A DNA stretch of 40,326 bases, from NCBI GenBank assembly GCA_005502915.1, contig SCMT01000032.1, positions 1 to 40,326 of the forward strand. Direction: 5' to 3'. Below the pieces are notes generated by a model that was not told the DNA's origin, did not search any database, and saw only the letters and a list, made by a program, of their open reading frames with translations. Each line of letters opens with the position of its first letter. The first letter of the stretch is position 1. The translations under genes and the position numbers were made by a program. This document shows, piece by piece, positions 16,893-24,142 of the stretch. The DNA is from Lysobacteraceae bacterium 2PB. GTDB taxonomy: Bacteria; Pseudomonadota; Gammaproteobacteria; Xanthomonadales; Xanthomonadaceae.

Positions 16893-17576
16893 ATGGCCGA
16901 AGACACCGATTTCGCAGCGCTGTACCGCGAGCTCGGGGTCGATGCGACCTGTTCCCTGGCCGACCTGCGCGGTGCATGGCGCCGCCGCGTGGCGAAACTG
17001 CACCCGGACCAGGGCGGGGACGCAGAGGATACCGGACGCCTGCAGGTCCTGAACCGCCAGTTCGAAGCGGCCCTGGATTTCCACGCCCGCTTCGGCCGCC
17101 TGCCCGGCGCGCCGCCGCCGGGGTTGCTGTCACGACCGGACGCATCCAGCGCAGGCATCGCCGGCCAGTCCACGTCCGGTTTCGGGAGGATCTCGCGTTG
17201 TTTCGTCGTGGCCGGGCTGCTGGGGATCTGCGTGCTCGGCTGGCGCATCCTCCAGATCGACGACGACACCGGCGAACGCGCCGCGCGCGAGGTCCATGCC
17301 GCCGACGCCCATGGCGGCAGCGGCGCGGAACATCCCGCGCAGGCCGCGATCGAGGTGCTGTCCGTTTCGGCGGGCATGGACAAACCGCGCGTGCGCGCCA
17401 TCCTGGGCGAACCGCTGGAGATGCACGACCTGCGCTGGAGCTACGGCCCCTCGTGGGTCGAATTCCGCTGCGATCGCGTGGTCGGCTGGTACAGCGCGCC
17501 GCAGCGACCGTTGAACGTGGCCGATGGACGCGAGTCCTGGGCCGATGCCACTCCCGCCGATGCGGCCTGCGACTGA
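16893..17576 (+). CDS. J-domain protein with one membrane segment
   Basis: 227 residues. Residues 7-65 form a J-domain with the diagnostic HPD at 37-39 within RVAKLHPDQGGD. A hydrophobic segment (about 102-118, CFVVAGLLGICVLGWRI) follows a flexible linker. The C-terminal part, VSAGMDKPRVRAILGEP then SYGPSWVEFRCDRVVGW, resembles the small SmpA/OmlA-like or 'GMT..EVR.LLGEP' domain found in envelope proteins. J-domains recruit and stimulate DnaK, so the N-terminus should be cytoplasmic and the C-terminal domain periplasmic. I start at ATG 16893; an open frame continues upstream across the inverted repeat but has no sign of coding. It is 56 bases before a methyltransferase in the polysaccharide operon. 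Confidence 0.78.
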   Translation: MAEDTDFAALYRELGVDATCSLADLRGAWRRRVAKLHPDQGGDAEDTGRLQVLNRQFEAALDFHARFGRLPGAPPPGLLSRPDASSAGIAGQSTSGFGRISRCFVVAGLLGICVLGWRILQIDDDTGERAAREVHAADAHGGSGAEHPAQAAIEVLSVSAGMDKPRVRAILGEPLEMHDLRWSYGPSWVEFRCDRVVGWYSAPQRPLNVADGRESWADATPADAACD

Positions 17577-17632
17577 GAGCTGTCGATGAACCTTCCGCCT
17601 GCGAACACCGATCACCGCCGGGGAGCCCGGCG

Positions 17633-18244
17633 GTGCTGAACCGAGCGGCCACCCTGCTGCGCAAGGCGCGACGCCGGCTGTGGATGAAATACGCGCTGCG
17701 CGGCGTCGGCGGCAGCGACAACTTCGAGCGCCTGGACCTGGCCTACACGGTCGAAGACCCGTGGAACATGGCGTCCGACCTGGAACGCGCGCGCTTCGAA
17801 GCCACCAACCGGGTGATCGAACGCGCCTTCGGCCGGGTCGGGTCGGTGCTGGAACTGGGCTGCGGCGAAGGCCACCAGACCGAATGGTTCGCCCGGCTCA
17901 GCGACGCGCAGCACGGCGTCGACGTCAGCACGCAGGCGGTCGAACGCGCGCGCAGGCGCCTGCCTGCCGCGCAGTTCGAGGCGACCGATATCTTCGGCCA
18001 GCCCTGGGGCGATGCGCGCCACCGCTTCGACCTGGTCACCGCGTGCGAGGTGCTTTACTACCTGAGCGAACCGGAGAAGACCATCGCACGGATGCGCCAC
18101 CTCGGCCGCAACGGCCTGGTCACCTTCTTCGCGCCGGCCTGCGGCCGCGTCGGCCCGCATCTCGACGCGATCCCGGGCCTGCAGCGCGACTGGATCTTCC
18201 ATGGCAGCACCGCATGGCTGGTCGCCTGGTGGCGCGATGAATGA
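17633..18244 (+). CDS. SAM-dependent methyltransferase
   Basis: 203 residues, class I fold. VLELGCGEGHQTEWF (LGCGEG at 75-80) is the SAM-binding loop, GVDVSTQAV the acidic strand-2 region and FDLVTACEVLYYL motif post-II. Small methyltransferases of this type in polysaccharide loci often methylate sugars or act with a deacetylase and dehydrogenase (NodS-like). The start is the GTG at 17633, supported by GGGAG nine bases upstream; no ATG is in frame until residue 18. The stop overlaps the next gene by eight bases. Confidence 0.82.
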   Translation: MLNRAATLLRKARRRLWMKYALRGVGGSDNFERLDLAYTVEDPWNMASDLERARFEATNRVIERAFGRVGSVLELGCGEGHQTEWFARLSDAQHGVDVSTQAVERARRRLPAAQFEATDIFGQPWGDARHRFDLVTACEVLYYLSEPEKTIARMRHLGRNGLVTFFAPACGRVGPHLDAIPGLQRDWIFHGSTAWLVAWWRDE

Positions 18245-19454
18245 CGCGGCACGGACGGCCGCGCTCGCAGGCTGCGGCATCGTCTATTTCGGCAACGACT
18301 GGTACGCGGAGAACCGCACCAGCAGCCACCACGTCGCCACCCGGCTCGCGCGGCGCATGCCGGTGCTCTACGTCGATTCGCCGGGCATGCGCGCGCCGAA
18401 CGCTTCCGGCCGCGACCTCAGGCGCGCGGTGCGCAAGCTGCTCGCCGCGTTCAAGCGACCGACGCGCGTCGCCGATGGCCTGTGGCACTGCACCGTACCG
18501 CAGCTGCCGTTCCGCCGCCTGCCGGGCGTCGACGCCTTCAACCGCCTGTTCGGACGCTGGGCCGTGCGCCGCGCGCTGCGCCTGGCCGGCATCCACAAGC
18601 GTATTTCGTGGTTCGTCGTGCCGCATCCCGGCGTGCACGCCGGCAGGCTCGGCGAGGATCTGGTCGTGTACTACTGCATCGACGACTACGCCGCGCATCC
18701 GGGCGTGGATGCCGCGCTCATCGCAGAACGCGACGAGGCCCTGAGCCGCCGCGCCGACCTGCTCTGCGTCGCGCCGCCCGCACTGCTCGACGCCAAGCGC
18801 GCGCTCAATCCGCACACGGTCTTTTCGCCGCACGGCGTGGACGTGGACCTGTTCGCGCAGGCGCAGGATCCGGCGACCGCGGCGCTCCCCCTCGCCCGCG
18901 ACCTGCCGCGCCCGGTCGTCGGCTACATCGGCTCGATCCACGACTGGATCGACGTGCCGCTCATCGAATCGCTGGCCCGCGCGCGGCCGCAGTGGAGCTT
19001 CCTGCTCGTCGGCCACACGCACGTGAACGTCGACGGCCTGCGCGCGCTGCCCAACGTGGTGCTCGCGGGTCCGCAGCCGTATGCGTCGCTGCCGCAATGG
19101 TCGAAGGCCTTCGATGCCGCGATCATTCCGTATCGCCTCAACCGCCAGGTCGCGAACGCCAACCCGCTGAAGCTGCGCGAATACCTCGCTGCCGGCAAGG
19201 CGGTGGTCAGCGTGCGCAACCCCGAGATCGAGAAGTTCGCGCACGTCGTCCGCCTGGTCGACGGCCACGAGGCCTTCCTCGCCGCGCTCGACGATGCCGT
19301 GCGCGACAACGCGCCGGAGGCCATCGCGGCACGCATGGCCGCCGTCGCCGACCAGACCTGGGACGCACGCGTCGAGGCCGTGCTGGCCGAGGTCGCGTCG
19401 CGTCTTTCCCCGCCCCGTCTTTCACAGAATCCCCCTCCCAGCAGTCCTTCATGA
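18237..19454 (+). CDS. TuaH-like GT-B glycosyltransferase
   Basis: 405 residues. The start GIVYFGNDWYAENRTSSHHV and MPVLYVDSPG, then VVYYCIDDY, ADLLCVAPPALLDAK, VFSPHGVDVDLF and PVVGYIGSIHDW, match the GT-B glycosyltransferases annotated as TuaH-like. The C-terminal half has NPLKLREYLAAGKAVVS, the nucleotide-sugar binding region of this group. I begin at ATG 18237, which overlaps the methyltransferase stop by eight bases. The last four bases overlap the next gene (ATGA). It probably adds a sugar to the polysaccharide made by this locus. Confidence 0.87.
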   Translation: MNDAARTAALAGCGIVYFGNDWYAENRTSSHHVATRLARRMPVLYVDSPGMRAPNASGRDLRRAVRKLLAAFKRPTRVADGLWHCTVPQLPFRRLPGVDAFNRLFGRWAVRRALRLAGIHKRISWFVVPHPGVHAGRLGEDLVVYYCIDDYAAHPGVDAALIAERDEALSRRADLLCVAPPALLDAKRALNPHTVFSPHGVDVDLFAQAQDPATAALPLARDLPRPVVGYIGSIHDWIDVPLIESLARARPQWSFLLVGHTHVNVDGLRALPNVVLAGPQPYASLPQWSKAFDAAIIPYRLNRQVANANPLKLREYLAAGKAVVSVRNPEIEKFAHVVRLVDGHEAFLAALDDAVRDNAPEAIAARMAAVADQTWDARVEAVLAEVASRLSPPRLSQNPPPSSPS

Positions 19455-21520
19455 CCTCCCACGCTCCCCGCAAGCTCCGCGTCGCCATCGTCGGCGCGGG
19501 TTACGTCGCCACGCACCACCTCGCCGCACTGTCGCGCCTGGAGTTCGTCGAGATCGTCGGCCTGTGCGACAGCAACCGCAGCGCCGCCGAGGCGCTGGCC
19601 GCGCGCTTCAAGGTCGGCAAGGTGGTCGCCTCGCTCGCCGAGCTGGCCGATGCGCAGCCCAACGTCGTCTACGTGCTCACGCCGCCGGCCTCGCACGCGA
19701 CGCTGGCGATCCAGGCCATGGACATGGGCTGCCACGTGCTGGTCGAGAAGCCGATGGCCGACAGCGCCGCGGATTGCGAGGCCATGCTCGCCAAGGCGAA
19801 GGCCACAGGCCTGACCCTCGGCGTGAACCATTCCGACCTGTTCGATCCGGTGCTGATGCAGGCGCTGGACACCGTGAAGTCCGGCGCGATCGGCGAGGTG
19901 CTGTCGGTCGACATCATCCGCAATTCCGAATACCCGCCCTATGCCGGCGGCCCGCTGCCCGGCCAGGTGAAGCAGGGCTCGTATCCGTTCCGCGACCTCG
20001 GCGTGCACGGCTTCTACACCATCGAGGCCTTCCTCGGCCCGATCGCGCAGGCCGACGTGCAGTACCAGTCGCGCGGTACCGATCCCAACCTGGGCTTCGA
20101 CGAGTGGCAGGCGCGCGCGCAGACCGCCACCGGCGTCGGCCGCCTGCTGCTGTCGTGGAACGCGCGACCGATGGAGAACCGCCTGTTCGTGCGCGGCACG
20201 AAGGGCACCATCGAAGTGGACCGCTTCACCCAGACCTGCCGCGTCCATCGCGTGCTGCCGGGGCCGAAGTTCATCGGCATCCTCCTCAACGCCTTCTTCA
20301 GCGCGGTGAAGGACAGCGTGCGCATCCCGCTGAACGTGCTGCGCTTCGCCACCGGCCGGCTGAAGCCCTCGCCCGGCATCCGCATGGGCGCCGAAGCCTT
20401 CGCGCGCGCGGTGCACCGCGGCGAAGCGCCGCCGTTCACCGCCGAGGATGGCCTGCGCATCGCACGCCTGCTCGATCCGCTGTGCGCCGAGCCCGACCGC
20501 CAGCGCCTGGCGCAGCTCGAAGCGCGCTACACCGCGCTGCCGCCGGCCGATGCGCTGGTCACCGGCGCCGCCGGCTTCCTCGGCAAGGCCGTGGTCGCCG
20601 CGCTGCGCGCGCAGGGCAGGACCGTGCGCGTGCTGGTGCGTCGCCCGGTCGCGGCGTATCGCGACGACGCGGGGGTGCAGACGGTGATCGGCGATCTCGG
20701 CGACCCGCGCATCGTCGATCACGCGGTCTCCGGTGCCGCCGTGGTCTATCACGTCGGCGCAGCGATGCGCGGCGGCCCGCGCGATTTCGAGGCCGGCACG
20801 CTCTGGGGCACGCGCAACGTGCTCGATGCCTGCCGCAGGCATGCGACCACGCGACTGGTCTACGTCAGCTCGATGAGCGTGTTCGACCACGCCGGGCGGC
20901 GCAGCGGCGAAGTACTGACCGAGGACTACCGCTTCGAGCCCCATCCGCAGCTGCGCGGCGCGTACACGCAGACCAAGCTCACCGCCGAACAGATGGTCGC
21001 CGACGCGATCGTGAAGGATCACCTGCCTGCGGTGATCCTGCGCCCCGGACAGATCTTCGGCCCCGGCGCGGAGCAGGTCACGCCCAACGGCACGATCGCG
21101 CTGGCCGGACGCTGGATCGCGATCGGCAGCGGCGCGCAGGCGCTGCCGCTGGTCTATCGCGACGACATCGTCGACGCCCTGCTGCTCGCCGGCACCTCGC
21201 CGCAGGCGCTGGGCCGCACCTTCAACCTCGTCGACACCGACTCGGTCGACCGCACCACCTATCTCCGCCGCTGCAAGGCGAAGCTCGGCGCCTCGCTCAA
21301 GCTGATGTGGATGCCGGAATGGGTCTTCATGTGCCTTGCCATCGGCGTCGAACTGCTGGGCAAGCTGCTCAAGCGCGACGTGCCGCTGACCCGCTACCGC
21401 GTGCGTTCGCTGCGCCCGCTGACGAACTTCGACACGAAGGCCGCACGCGAGATCCTCGGCTGGACGCCGCGCATCGGCGTGAAGAAGGGGCTGGACATCA
21501 CGTTCGGCGGTGGGCAGTAG
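19451..21520 (+). CDS. Gfo/Idh/MocA dehydrogenase fused to an SDR epimerase/dehydratase
   Basis: 689 residues, two enzymes in one chain. Residues 9-355 are a Gfo/Idh/MocA oxidoreductase: VAIVGAGYVATHH (nucleotide loop), HVLVEKPMAD (EKP at 99-101) and DLGVHGFY (D182, H186, the sugar-site residues). After a very short bridge, residues 367-689 form an extended SDR: ALVTGAAGFLGKA (371-378), VYVSSMSVFDH (S473, S474), AYTQTK (Y505, K509) and LRPGQIFGPG. No stop or frameshift separates the two parts, and neither has an extra start with a ribosome site at the junction. Both halves would act on nucleotide sugars, so the protein likely performs two steps of one modified-sugar pathway, for example ketosugar formation. 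An amphipathic stretch near residues 618-640 may touch the membrane. Confidence 0.85.
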   Translation: MTSHAPRKLRVAIVGAGYVATHHLAALSRLEFVEIVGLCDSNRSAAEALAARFKVGKVVASLAELADAQPNVVYVLTPPASHATLAIQAMDMGCHVLVEKPMADSAADCEAMLAKAKATGLTLGVNHSDLFDPVLMQALDTVKSGAIGEVLSVDIIRNSEYPPYAGGPLPGQVKQGSYPFRDLGVHGFYTIEAFLGPIAQADVQYQSRGTDPNLGFDEWQARAQTATGVGRLLLSWNARPMENRLFVRGTKGTIEVDRFTQTCRVHRVLPGPKFIGILLNAFFSAVKDSVRIPLNVLRFATGRLKPSPGIRMGAEAFARAVHRGEAPPFTAEDGLRIARLLDPLCAEPDRQRLAQLEARYTALPPADALVTGAAGFLGKAVVAALRAQGRTVRVLVRRPVAAYRDDAGVQTVIGDLGDPRIVDHAVSGAAVVYHVGAAMRGGPRDFEAGTLWGTRNVLDACRRHATTRLVYVSSMSVFDHAGRRSGEVLTEDYRFEPHPQLRGAYTQTKLTAEQMVADAIVKDHLPAVILRPGQIFGPGAEQVTPNGTIALAGRWIAIGSGAQALPLVYRDDIVDALLLAGTSPQALGRTFNLVDTDSVDRTTYLRRCKAKLGASLKLMWMPEWVFMCLAIGVELLGKLLKRDVPLTRYRVRSLRPLTNFDTKAAREILGWTPRIGVKKGLDITFGGGQ

Positions 21521-21580
21521 TCGCTGCCCTGCTTGTCGTTTCTTCAAAGCAGTCGGAAGGATTTCCGCCCGTCCTGTGTT

Positions 21581-21600
21581 TCGCTCGCTGTCGCGAGCGA
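21581..21600. terminator. Short hairpin after the fusion gene
   Basis: TCGCTCGC (21581-21588), loop TGTC, GCGAGCGA (21593-21600): an 8-bp perfect stem 60 bases after the stop of the Gfo/Idh-SDR gene. The adjacent GTTACTTTTCTTT gives a T-rich run on the plus strand, so it may end the plus-strand operon as well as form the left edge of the repeat block. Confidence 0.5.
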
Positions 21601-21698
21601 GTTACTTTTCTTTGCTTGTGCACTGCGCCGCGTGCGGCGCGAACGGCGCAGCCGGCCCGAAGGACGAGCACCGCAGGTGCGAGTCAAGAAGAAGTAAC
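21601..21698. repeat. Palindromic repeat module with enclosing GTTACTT/AAGTAAC stem
   Basis: GTTACTT (21601-21607) pairs with AAGTAAC (21692-21698); the pairing extends imperfectly into the T-rich and A-rich flanks. Inside are two hairpins: GCGCCGC/GCGGCGC (21625-21640, 2-base loop) and GCACC/GGTGC (21668-21680, 3-base loop). Motifs of the kind GTTACTTTTCTTTG and GTAACCAAAAGAAAG are, from memory, frequent between genes in Xanthomonadaceae. Confidence 0.65.
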
Positions 21699-21719
21699 CA
21701 AAAGAAAGCACACCCCGTC

Positions 21720-21854
21720 GGTTGCGCCCGGCGCCGTGCGCCGGGTCCACGGGCTTCGCGGGGTTTTTCGACAGCACATCCATGTGCTGGTCGAAAAACG
21801 CGCGGCATCCTGCCGCGCGCCCTGCGGGCCTGATCCGCGAAGCCCGTCGCAACC
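21720..21854. repeat. Cloverleaf-like nested inverted repeat
   Basis: All arms are exact. Outer stem GGTTGCG (21720-21726) with CGCAACC (21848-21854). Hairpin A CCCGGCGC/GCGCCGGG (21727-21745, 3-base loop). Stem B ACGGGCTTCGCGG (21749-21761) with CCGCGAAGCCCGT (21835-21847), stacked directly on the outer stem. Inside B, hairpin C: GTTTTTCGAC + AGCACAT, loop CC, ATGTGCT + GTCGAAAAAC (21763-21799, one bulged G), and hairpin D: GCGCGGCA/TGCCGCGC (21800-21818). This is a multi-branched single-strand fold of 135 bases. Confidence 0.75.
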
Positions 21855-21949
21855 AGGGGGCCCGGCAGATCAAGATCAAAAGCCATGGCATCGGAAGAAT
21901 TGCAGGGAAGAAGAATTGCCTGCTTTTTCGAGCAAAACTGATCGATCAT

Positions 21950-23140
21950 TCAGCGAGCGACCGGCGTGATCGGCCGCTCCTCGCGCAGCACGAGCAGGCC
22001 GTCGAGGATCTTCGACCAGTCGGCGGCGTGGACGCTGCGGTAGTTGATCGGCCGCGCCGAGGCGATGCCCATCCGGGCCAGGCGTTTCGCGTCGATGTAG
22101 CGCAGTTCACGGGACTTCTCCAGCGCGCGCACTTCCAGCGCCAGCGGCGGCGCTTCGCGCAGGCGCAGCGGCGGATGCGCGCCGCCCTGGCCGAAGGCGC
22201 CCGACAGCGCGGTGAACCCGATCACCGCCGCGCGTTTGCCGAAGCGCGCGTGCAGGTCGGTGCCCATCGGGCGCATCGCCGGCGCGACGCTGTGCAGCGC
22301 CTTCGCGCCATGCACGGTCGCGGACCACACCAGCAGCTTCGTGCCCGGCGGCCAGCGCTCGCGATGCCACATCAGCAGGTCGAACATCGCGCGTTCGCGC
22401 ACGTCGCCATCGCCAGTCATCGCCATGTCGAGGTAGCGGCCGTAGGCCTCGGCCATGCGCGCGAGCGCGGTGTCGCCGCCCGATGAGGCGGCGGCCTCGC
22501 GGACCGCATCGATGCAGGCGCGCAGCCGCGCCTGGGCCGCGTCGTCGAACGGATGCGCGTCGTCGTAGGCGTCGCGGTTGTGGCGCTGGATCTCCGCAGC
22601 GCAAGCCGCTTGCCGCGACGCATCGAGCACCGAGGCCAGCTCGGACGCCAGGCGGCTGCCGGTATAGCGCCCGGGTCGCGCCACTGGCTGGATATCCATG
22701 CCGCCGATGCGGAGACGTCCGTCGCGCGCCGCCTGCAGCAGGAACGGCGGCAGCGGCTGCGCTTCCTGCGCGCGGAACCACAGCTGCCCGGTGGCATCGA
22801 CGACATCCGCTTCGGTCGCGTCGCCCCGCGAGAGACTGCGCTCGAGGTCGAGCGCGGCATACATCGAGGACTCGAACACAATACCGCCGAAGCCGCAGCG
22901 CTCGACCAGGCGCTTCACCAGTTCGACCTTGATCTCCAGCGTGCGTCCGCCACCGTGGTTCGCGTCCTCGCCGAGCACGACGATGTCCCGGCGGCACACA
23001 TCGCGGACGAGGCGATCGAGTTCGGCGGACGCGCGGCGATCGAACGGCACGCGCTGTGGCACGACCTGCGCCATGGCCAGCATCGGGGCCACGCACAGGC
23101 ACAGGCCGAGACAGAGCCGCGCGAGGCGCAGGGCATTCAC
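21950..23140 (-). CDS. Exported erythromycin-esterase-like protein
   Basis: 396 residues. A signal peptide is evident: basic start, hydrophobic core LCLGLCLCVAPMLAM, cleavage likely after AMA (residue 24). The mature part matches the erythromycin esterase (EreA/EreB) fold family: VVLGEDANHGGG (E58, H62), IVFESSMYAALDLE (E90), LVWSATVHGAK, MGTDLHARFGKRAAVIGF. The classical family motif is GEATHG; here it is GEDANHG. Most family members do not hydrolyse macrolides and have unknown substrates, so resistance should not be assumed. The start is a GTG overlapping the previous stop (GTGA). It ends the minus-strand run that follows the T2SS genes. Confidence 0.8.
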   Translation of the reverse strand: MNALRLARLCLGLCLCVAPMLAMAQVVPQRVPFDRRASAELDRLVRDVCRRDIVVLGEDANHGGGRTLEIKVELVKRLVERCGFGGIVFESSMYAALDLERSLSRGDATEADVVDATGQLWFRAQEAQPLPPFLLQAARDGRLRIGGMDIQPVARPGRYTGSRLASELASVLDASRQAACAAEIQRHNRDAYDDAHPFDDAAQARLRACIDAVREAAASSGGDTALARMAEAYGRYLDMAMTGDGDVRERAMFDLLMWHRERWPPGTKLLVWSATVHGAKALHSVAPAMRPMGTDLHARFGKRAAVIGFTALSGAFGQGGAHPPLRLREAPPLALEVRALEKSRELRYIDAKRLARMGIASARPINYRSVHAADWSKILDGLLVLREERPITPVAR

Positions 23141-23985
23141 GGTCGGCGCCACGCCCGCAGCCCGGCCAGCAGGAACCGCGCCCAGATCGTCGCCAGCACG
23201 AGCAGGCGCAGCGGCCAGCCGCGACGCGACGCCTCGAAGCGGAGGAAGTAGCGGGCAAGGCCGCGATGCTTGTGCCATTCGACGAACCACGGCCGCGAAC
23301 GACTGGACACGCCGCGCACGTGCACGATGGGCACGTCGTTGGCGACAGCGAGAAATGCACCGGCCTCGCGCGCGCGCCGGCACAGGTCCAGGTCTTCGGC
23401 GTGCAGGCGGTAGCCTTGGTCGAAGCCGCCGATCCGCTCGAACAGCGCGCGCGGCATGAACATCACCGCGCCGGAAATCGCCGGCACGACCTGCAGCGTC
23501 GCGGCGGGATCGACCGCGATGTCGAGGCGACGCGCGGCCGGGCTGCGCAGCATCGCCGCGAAGTCCGGATCGCGCCGACGCGCGGCCCCGTCGCGCACGC
23601 CCTGCTCGTCGACGAGGTCGGCGCCGAGCAGGGGCTCGCGCGCGCAGCCGCGCGCATGCGCACGGAGCCGCGCCAGCGCGTCCGGCTCGACGAGGCAATC
23701 GGGATTCACGAAGGCCAGCCACGGTGCGGCGCTGTCGCGCGCGCCCTGGTTGCAGGCGACCGCGAAACCGGGGTTGTCGGGATTGGCGATGAAGCGCAGC
23801 CGCGCGTCCTGCAGCGCGATCCGCTGCACCAGCTCGAGCGTGCCGTCGTCCGAACCGTTGTCGACGACGCGGATCTCGGCCACGCCCTCGGCCGCGCGCA
23901 GGCGTCGCAGGCACTCGACGATGGTCTCGGCGCTGCGGTAGGTGACGATGACGACGGCGATGTCGGGATGGGGGGCAGCGCTCAT
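23137..23985 (-). CDS. Family 2 glycosyltransferase (rhamnosyltransferase-like)
   Basis: 282 residues. VVIVTYRSAETIVECL and RVVDNGSDDGT at the N-terminus, NPGFAVACNQGA, LAFVNPDCLVEPDAL (the DxD position is NPDC) and FMPRALFERIGGFDQGY with HAEDLDLCRRAREAG are hallmarks of GT2 enzymes that add rhamnose or similar sugars to cell-surface glycans. A C-terminal hydrophobic helix (LRLLVLATIWARFLLAGL) may anchor it to the inner membrane. It is translationally coupled to the esterase-like gene. A 101-bp repeat element lies upstream. Confidence 0.9.
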   Translation of the reverse strand: MSAAPHPDIAVVIVTYRSAETIVECLRRLRAAEGVAEIRVVDNGSDDGTLELVQRIALQDARLRFIANPDNPGFAVACNQGARDSAAPWLAFVNPDCLVEPDALARLRAHARGCAREPLLGADLVDEQGVRDGAARRRDPDFAAMLRSPAARRLDIAVDPAATLQVVPAISGAVMFMPRALFERIGGFDQGYRLHAEDLDLCRRAREAGAFLAVANDVPIVHVRGVSSRSRPWFVEWHKHRGLARYFLRFEASRRGWPLRLLVLATIWARFLLAGLRAWRRP

Positions 23986-24027
23986 CGGTGGCGCCTTTCG
24001 TGCAGCGCGCAGGGCGAATCATTCAGA

Positions 24028-24128
24028 GCAAATCCCCCCTGTCCCCCTTTTGCAAAGGGGGGGAAGCGGATTCGCCCCCTTTGCAAAAGGGGGCCGACGG
24101 CCGCGCAGCGGGCGGCGGGGGGATTTGC
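24028..24128. repeat. MITE-like element with perfect 12-bp terminal inverted repeats
   Basis: The ends are GCAAATCCCCCC (24028-24039) and GGGGGGATTTGC (24117-24128). Inside are two hairpins, CCCCCTTT/AAAGGGGG with loop TGC (24043-24061) and CCCCCTTT/AAAGGGGG with loop GCA (24075-24093), which are mirror copies of each other. No open frame or target-site duplication is seen. It lies in the gap between two minus-strand glycosyltransferase genes, 14 bases from the stop of the upstream one. Confidence 0.75.
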
Positions 24129-24142
24129 GGTGCGCGCGCGGC

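Larger units (their letters stand above)
21521..21949. other. Gene-free stretch of 429 bases filled with inverted repeats
   Basis: Between two converging operons there is no credible gene. Small open frames occur on both strands but follow the symmetry of the repeats. The right end (about 21866-21949) is less GC-rich and carries a direct repeat GAAGAATTGC (21894-21903 and about 21911-21920) and the palindrome TGATCGATCA (21939-21948) just past the esterase stop. The structured repeats are listed separately. Confidence 0.7.

Noticed and set aside
14254-17052. Open frame of 932 codons on the plus strand opposite the polymerase and deacetylase
   Set aside because: Composition (Q, H, R, A) is that of a reverse shadow; the opposite strand codes for membrane and CE4 proteins with conserved motifs and coupled starts.
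21601-21854. CRISPR-like array or tRNA from the cloverleaf shape
   Set aside because: There are no evenly spaced direct repeats with spacers, and the fold has no anticodon arm, T-loop consensus or CCA-type end; it is much longer than a tRNA.
21510-22486. Small open frames running through the repeat block at 21.5-21.95 kb
   Set aside because: Their sequences follow the palindromes on both strands and no start has support, so I treat the block as non-coding.
21950-23140. Antibiotic resistance gene (macrolide esterase)
   Set aside because: Only the broad fold family is supported; the key motif differs and context is cell-envelope, so resistance is not claimed.
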